Source: Bacillota bacterium | GTDB lineage: Bacteria > Bacillota > Dethiobacteria > DTU022 > JAAZDR01 | Assembly: GCA_012512705.1 (NCBI GenBank) | Contig: JAAZDR010000032.1 | Span: forward strand, 1 to 8,171 | Direction of reading: 5' to 3' | Length of the DNA stretch: 8,171 bases | Shown: in pieces, positions 5,146 through 8,171 of the stretch | Numbering within the stretch: the stretch's first letter is position 1 | Layout of the letters: each line of letters begins with the position of its first letter | Notes under the pieces: generated by a model | Told to the model about the DNA's origin: nothing | Databases searched by the model: none | What the model saw: only the letters and a program-made list of their open reading frames with translations | Translations under genes and position numbers: made by a program

Positions 5146-5980
5146 CCCCTTTCTCTTTACCCTGGTTCGCCGGCAGCTGTTCCCTAAGAGCAATACGTAA
5201 AGTGTCACCTCGCAGCCCGACCCGCAAACACTCCAGGGCAAGGATATCTTTCGGGGCGATATTTCCTAAATTAACGTTGTTCCCAAGCATCTTAATAAAG
5301 GCTAATTGTTGCTTTTTCAGTGGAGCTTCCCACATAATTGCTGCCTCATCAGCTACGGCAAGAAGAAGCTGCTGCATCTTAAAAAAATCGATATTCCCCT
5401 GGTCATCAAAAATTGAAACCCCGATCCCCGATTCCCTTGCTTCAATGATAACCTTATAGGCTCCATCTTTAACATCCTGTTGAATCTGTTCGCGCATCAA
5501 AGATATAGGGGAGCTATCACGCTGATCTTTCTTCCCCACTTCCGTTAGTACTTTAAAACCCAGACCTACTGCATGTTTGATATATTTTGTTCTTGCCGCT
5601 GCCGGTAGTTCAATTGTCCCATCAGAAATCTCAATTGCGCTAAACCCGAGAGCTTTTGCCCTCTCCAGGTAGAGTTCCGCCTTTCCTTGTATATAAGCAA
5701 CTTCAAAAAATGTTCCTCCGGGGAGGACATCTACACCATAAGAACGTGCTAGGGATATTTTTTTATGTAACAGCTCCGGGGTATAGAGCGCAGAAGTGCC
5801 AAAGCTGAGTTTAAGAAAATCCAGATAACTAGCTCCAACCTCCAGCAGGTCAGTGGTTTCTTGTAAGCCTAATCCTTTATCCAAAACCATGGTCAGGCCT
5901 TCGTCCCTTGGTTTCGGAGTTCTCCCCTCAATGGGGAAATTAAAATCCATTTCCCATCCGTTTAAGTGATTGGTTCGCAC
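5132..5980 (-). CDS. comA: Phosphosulfolactate synthase (ComA)
   Basis: ComA joins sulfite to phosphoenolpyruvate, making 2-phosphosulfolactate, the first step toward coenzyme M in some methanogens. Bacillus homologues (YitD) serve sulfolactate formation in spores. The 282 residues form a TIM barrel. Conserved marks: KPRDEGLTMVLDKGLGL (23-39), LLEVGASYLDFLKLSFGTS (45-63), DVLPGGTFFEVAYIQGK (84-100), LGFSAIEISDGTIEL (111-125), GFKVLTEVGKKD (141-152), KVIIEARESG (176-185) and the late NLGNIAPKDILALECLRVGLRGDT (237-260). All are intact, so an active enzyme is expected. The GTG at 5980 follows GGAGGTG by 6 bases. An ATG at codon 11 lacks a comparable SD. comB follows 8 bases downstream. The leader can form a stem that masks the SD. 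Confidence 0.95.
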   Translation of the reverse strand: MRTNHLNGWEMDFNFPIEGRTPKPRDEGLTMVLDKGLGLQETTDLLEVGASYLDFLKLSFGTSALYTPELLHKKISLARSYGVDVLPGGTFFEVAYIQGKAELYLERAKALGFSAIEISDGTIELPAAARTKYIKHAVGLGFKVLTEVGKKDQRDSSPISLMREQIQQDVKDGAYKVIIEARESGIGVSIFDDQGNIDFFKMQQLLLAVADEAAIMWEAPLKKQQLAFIKMLGNNVNLGNIAPKDILALECLRVGLRGDTLRIALREQLPANQGKEKGVTSF

Positions 5981-5983
5981 CTA

Positions 5984-6035
5984 CCGCACCTCCAGCCCTT
6001 GATTAGGTTTTCATTTTAATCTATTCCAGGTGCGG
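5984..6035 (-). promoter_or_regulatory. comA leader: 8-bp stem that masks the ribosome binding site
   Basis: In the mRNA, CCGCACCT (6035-6028) is an exact complement of AGGTGCGG (5991-5984), and the second arm contains most of the comA SD GGAGGTG. Between them GATTA (6021-6017) pairs with TAATC (6005-6001), giving a nested inner stem. The whole lies between the glgP terminator and the comA start. No known riboswitch class was recognised, and no U-run follows, so control of translation is more likely than of termination. A convincing vegetative promoter was not found here. Confidence 0.4.
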
Positions 6036-6047
6036 CGTTGATGTTAC

Positions 6048-6100
6048 TTGAAAAACAAATGGACGCCGCAGGATGCTATAGTTTATCAACCGCCGCGTCC
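6048..6100 (-). terminator. Intrinsic terminator of the glycogen phosphorylase gene
   Basis: On the minus strand GGACGCGGCGG (6100-6090) pairs with CTGCGGCGTCC (6071-6061) with one mismatch and one G-U pair. The 18-base loop carries a further GAT/ATC pairing. ATTTGTTTTT follows. The stem is GC-rich and begins 50 bases after the glgP stop, so glgP and comA are separate transcription units, apart from read-through. Confidence 0.8.
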
Positions 6101-6150
6101 GAAAAATCTATTAAATAAAATAAAACATGCGCCATAAATATTGTGTTTGT

Positions 6151-7818
6151 TTAACTGCCGGCTAAAACAGGAGCTTTTGTATATAGACGATCGAAATACT
6201 CCCGAATCATCCGCGCTGAGGAGAAACGCCAGCACGACATCTCAATACTAGAGTGCATCATTTTTTTCCAGCGGCTATGATCCTCATAATAGGTTGGCAT
6301 TACTTCATTAATAAGTACACGGTAAAGGGCCTGGAGATCCTTTTCATCTTGATCAAGGTTTCTTGCATTGCCCTGATCTTCAAGTTGATCTTCAAGCAGC
6401 CACCCTTCCCTCCCGTGCCTAGGCCCTTCCGCTACCCAGCCGTCTACTACGCTAAGGTTTAAGACGCCGTTAAGTGCTGCTTTCATCCCAGAAGTACCGC
6501 TGGCCTCCATCGGGCGCCGGGGGTTATTTAACCAGAGATCACAGCCCTGTACCAGATAGCGGGCGACCTTCATATCGTAGTTCTCTATAAAGACCACATT
6601 ATCGCGGTACTGCCGATCCATGTTAACTAGATCTTTAATTATACTTTTGCCCTCCATATCGTCAGGATGAGCCTTGCCAGAAAAAATCAGCTGCAGTTTT
6701 CCTTTTTTTAACAGGGGACCGATCACTGAAGTATCGCGAAAAATCAAATCGCTGCGCTTATAGGCCGTTGCCCTCCTGGCAAAACCGACTGTGAGCACGT
6801 TCGGCTTAAGCACGGCTCCTGTTTTTTCTTTGACAAAATCGATTAGCCTCTGTTTGGCAAGCATATGCGGCCCCCAGAGGTCTTCTTCTTTAGCAAAAGC
6901 ATCGCTTATGGCCTGATCCTGCCATGTATATACATGAACACCATTTGTGACCGAAGTCATCGGCGCAATATTATCTGTTTCATGCCATAAACTAAGTGTA
7001 GTCTTTTCATGAAGGCGAGAGACAGCATTTGCAATATAAGAGAGGCGCAGCGCCGCCTTCGTCATGCTAAAAGGATCTCCGCCTAACTGAAACATCTGCT
7101 GATAGTTCAACCCGTTATATGCCCCCATCTCCTGCAGGAGTGAATGTGCATATTTTTCATTTCCTGCTTCTACAGGAGTATGGGTAGTAAAAACTACCTC
7201 CCTACGAATATCTTCCCATGCTTCTTCAAAAGATGCCCCTGCCGACATTTTCTCCCTAATAAGCTCCAGCCCGGCAAAGACTGCATGACCTTCATTAAAA
7301 TGATAAACACTCACATCTATTCCTAAAACACGCAAGGCTCTTACGCCGCCAATACCGAGAACTATTTCCTGAGCAATGCGGTATTCATTGCCCCCGCCAT
7401 AAAGGCGTTTCGTGATCCAGCCGTGCCTGCTGCCCGGAAAGCCTGCATCTAGCAAGAATAAAGGAGCATTATTGTATTGCTCGACCAACCACACCTTACA
7501 ACCTACTTCCTCGCCTCTGACCCGGACATGAACCATAACCCCGGTATCCTGTAAATTTTCAAAATCGTAATCAGGGTATATATCATAAGGGTTTCCTTCT
7601 TCATCAATATATTGCTCCGTATAATCCTGGCGCCAGAGGATACCGATGCCGACAAGAGGGAGTTCCAGATCCTTTGCTGACTTGAGATAGTCTCCCGCTA
7701 AGATTCCAAGTCCTCCTGAATAAATCGGCAGCCTTTCATCTAATCCGTATTCCATACAAAAATAGGCTACACGTGGCAAATGCTGATTAGCGTTGTACAT
7801 CATTCGTGATTCAGGCAA
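6151..7818 (-). CDS. glgP: Alpha-glucan (glycogen) phosphorylase, short form
   Basis: GlgP splits alpha-1,4-glucan with phosphate to release glucose 1-phosphate, using pyridoxal phosphate. At 555 residues it is the short form: it starts almost directly at PRVAYFCMEYGLDERLPIYSGGLGILAGDYLKSAKDL (15-51), without the N-terminal DUF3417-type extension of many bacterial homologues. Further marks are NEGHAVF (174-180), FTTHTPVEAGNE, TNGVHVYTW, VGFARRATAYKRSDL (phosphate-binding Arg and Lys) and EASGTSGMKAALNG, in which Lys446 should bind the cofactor. The start is uncertain. TTG 7818 has only a weak AGG upstream, and ATG 7803 or 7800 has no clear SD. The best SD-like stretch (AAAGGTGG) is about 20-35 bases too far away. 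It follows the glutaminase gene by about 90 bases. The role is glycogen breakdown, perhaps during sporulation, but the latter is only inferred. Confidence 0.93.
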   Translation of the reverse strand: MPESRMMYNANQHLPRVAYFCMEYGLDERLPIYSGGLGILAGDYLKSAKDLELPLVGIGILWRQDYTEQYIDEEGNPYDIYPDYDFENLQDTGVMVHVRVRGEEVGCKVWLVEQYNNAPLFLLDAGFPGSRHGWITKRLYGGGNEYRIAQEIVLGIGGVRALRVLGIDVSVYHFNEGHAVFAGLELIREKMSAGASFEEAWEDIRREVVFTTHTPVEAGNEKYAHSLLQEMGAYNGLNYQQMFQLGGDPFSMTKAALRLSYIANAVSRLHEKTTLSLWHETDNIAPMTSVTNGVHVYTWQDQAISDAFAKEEDLWGPHMLAKQRLIDFVKEKTGAVLKPNVLTVGFARRATAYKRSDLIFRDTSVIGPLLKKGKLQLIFSGKAHPDDMEGKSIIKDLVNMDRQYRDNVVFIENYDMKVARYLVQGCDLWLNNPRRPMEASGTSGMKAALNGVLNLSVVDGWVAEGPRHGREGWLLEDQLEDQGNARNLDQDEKDLQALYRVLINEVMPTYYEDHSRWKKMMHSSIEMSCWRFSSARMIREYFDRLYTKAPVLAGS

Positions 7819-7885
7819 ATTAGGCCTGAAAACTTCACCACCTTTGGCTGACTTAACTTTACCCTTATTATTTTTGCAAAGATTA

Positions 7886-7891
7886 ATTATA
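7886..7891 (-). promoter_or_regulatory. Candidate -10 box for glgP
   Basis: A perfect TATAAT lies in the 91-base gap between the glutaminase stop and glgP, about 70 bases before the glgP start. No good -35 box is found at 16-18 bases upstream (TTTTAG at 18 is the nearest), so this may be chance in AT-rich DNA. Confidence 0.25.
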
Positions 7892-7909
7892 TTATGCGGG
7901 AGCCTTATT

Positions 7910-8171
7910 CTAAAAGATGCTCAACTGTAGGGCATCGGATAGATCCGCCAAAACATGAATCCCGGCGATGCTGTTCCCTTTTCTGTCCAGTGCCGGGCCA
8001 AACACCCCGATCCCCATCTTGTTGGGAACGAGGGCCATGATCCCCCCGCTGACGCCGCTCTTAGCCGGAATCCCTACAAAAATGGCAAATTCACCAGACC
8101 CGTCATACATTCCGCAGGTAACCATGAAAGTTTTGACAATACGGATATTGCGCGGCGGGATTAAAGACTCC
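7910..8171 (-). CDS. glsA: Glutaminase, C-terminal part (gene runs off the window)
   Basis: Glutaminase hydrolyses glutamine to glutamate and ammonia in the cytosol. It belongs to the serine-dependent beta-lactamase-like superfamily. About 86 of an expected 300-310 residues are visible. They include the most recognisable C-terminal stretch: [43 protein letters not shown] (with the Lys-Ser-Gly-Val characteristic of the family), [19 protein letters not shown] and a terminal helix ending LQLSIF. The frame continues unbroken to the right edge, so the gene begins outside the window. The catalytic Ser-x-x-Lys, expected near the N-terminus, is not visible. No terminator hairpin follows the stop, so transcription may continue into glgP. 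Confidence 0.93.
   Translation of the reverse strand, partial: ESLIPPRNIRIVKTFMVTCGMYDGSGEFAIFVGIPAKSGVSGGIMALVPNKMGIGVFGPALDRKGNSIAGIHVLADLSDALQLSIF

Noticed and set aside
7955..8164. Plus-strand open frame opposite the glutaminase gene
   Set aside because: Shadow of the strongly conserved glutaminase C-terminus on the minus strand.
1..8171. CRISPR array, tRNA/rRNA, phage or defence genes
   Set aside because: No regularly spaced repeats, tRNA cloverleaf, rRNA segment or defence motif was seen on either strand. Apart from the IS fragment the gene content is metabolic, transport and sporulation.

Overview
The window looks like chromosomal DNA of a spore-forming Clostridia-class Firmicute. 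The support is strong AGGAGG-type Shine-Dalgarno (SD) sites, frequent GTG/TTG starts, two CotF-like spore coat genes, and a mix of protein families (ComA/ComB, UPF0756, a short glycogen phosphorylase, an RlmD-type methyltransferase) familiar from anaerobic spore-forming lineages. No species can be named from the sequence alone.

Left end (1-420): the first 125 bases are the left end of an IS3-like insertion sequence with the first 25 codons of its OrfA. Next to it is a start-less remnant encoding a small two-helix membrane protein (139-339), then a hairpin and a bidirectional terminator. Region 419-1823 (minus) is rlmD, encoding a 23S rRNA uracil methyltransferase. All of its family motifs are recognisable, but the frame is broken in at least four places and its 3' end carries a 33-base insertion with a stop codon. 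It therefore reads as a decaying pseudogene, unless the indels are sequencing errors.

Middle (1824-4384): a perfect 20-bp hairpin terminator separates rlmD from a two-gene minus-strand operon of small cysteine-rich CotF-like proteins, which has a possible forespore (sigma-G-like) promoter. Facing away from it on the plus strand are a 12-helix MFS transporter with a TTG start and a four-helix UPF0756/DUF441 membrane protein.

Right half (4395-8171, all minus): in transcription order, the 3' end of a glutaminase gene (runs off the window), a short-form alpha-glucan phosphorylase ending in a strong terminator, then comA and comB. ComA and ComB turn phosphoenolpyruvate plus sulfite into sulfolactate. 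No comC or later coenzyme M gene is visible. With spore coat genes nearby, the likeliest role is accumulation of sulfolactate, as known for Bacillus spores, though this link is inference. The comA leader can fold so that its SD site is masked, and the comB SD site lies in a small palindrome over the comA stop codon. Both suggest translational control of the pair.

I saw no tRNA, rRNA, CRISPR array or phage gene. The window is mostly ordinary metabolism. The items most worth a second look are the broken rlmD beside an insertion sequence, the structured comA leader, and the paired C-x3-C coat proteins.
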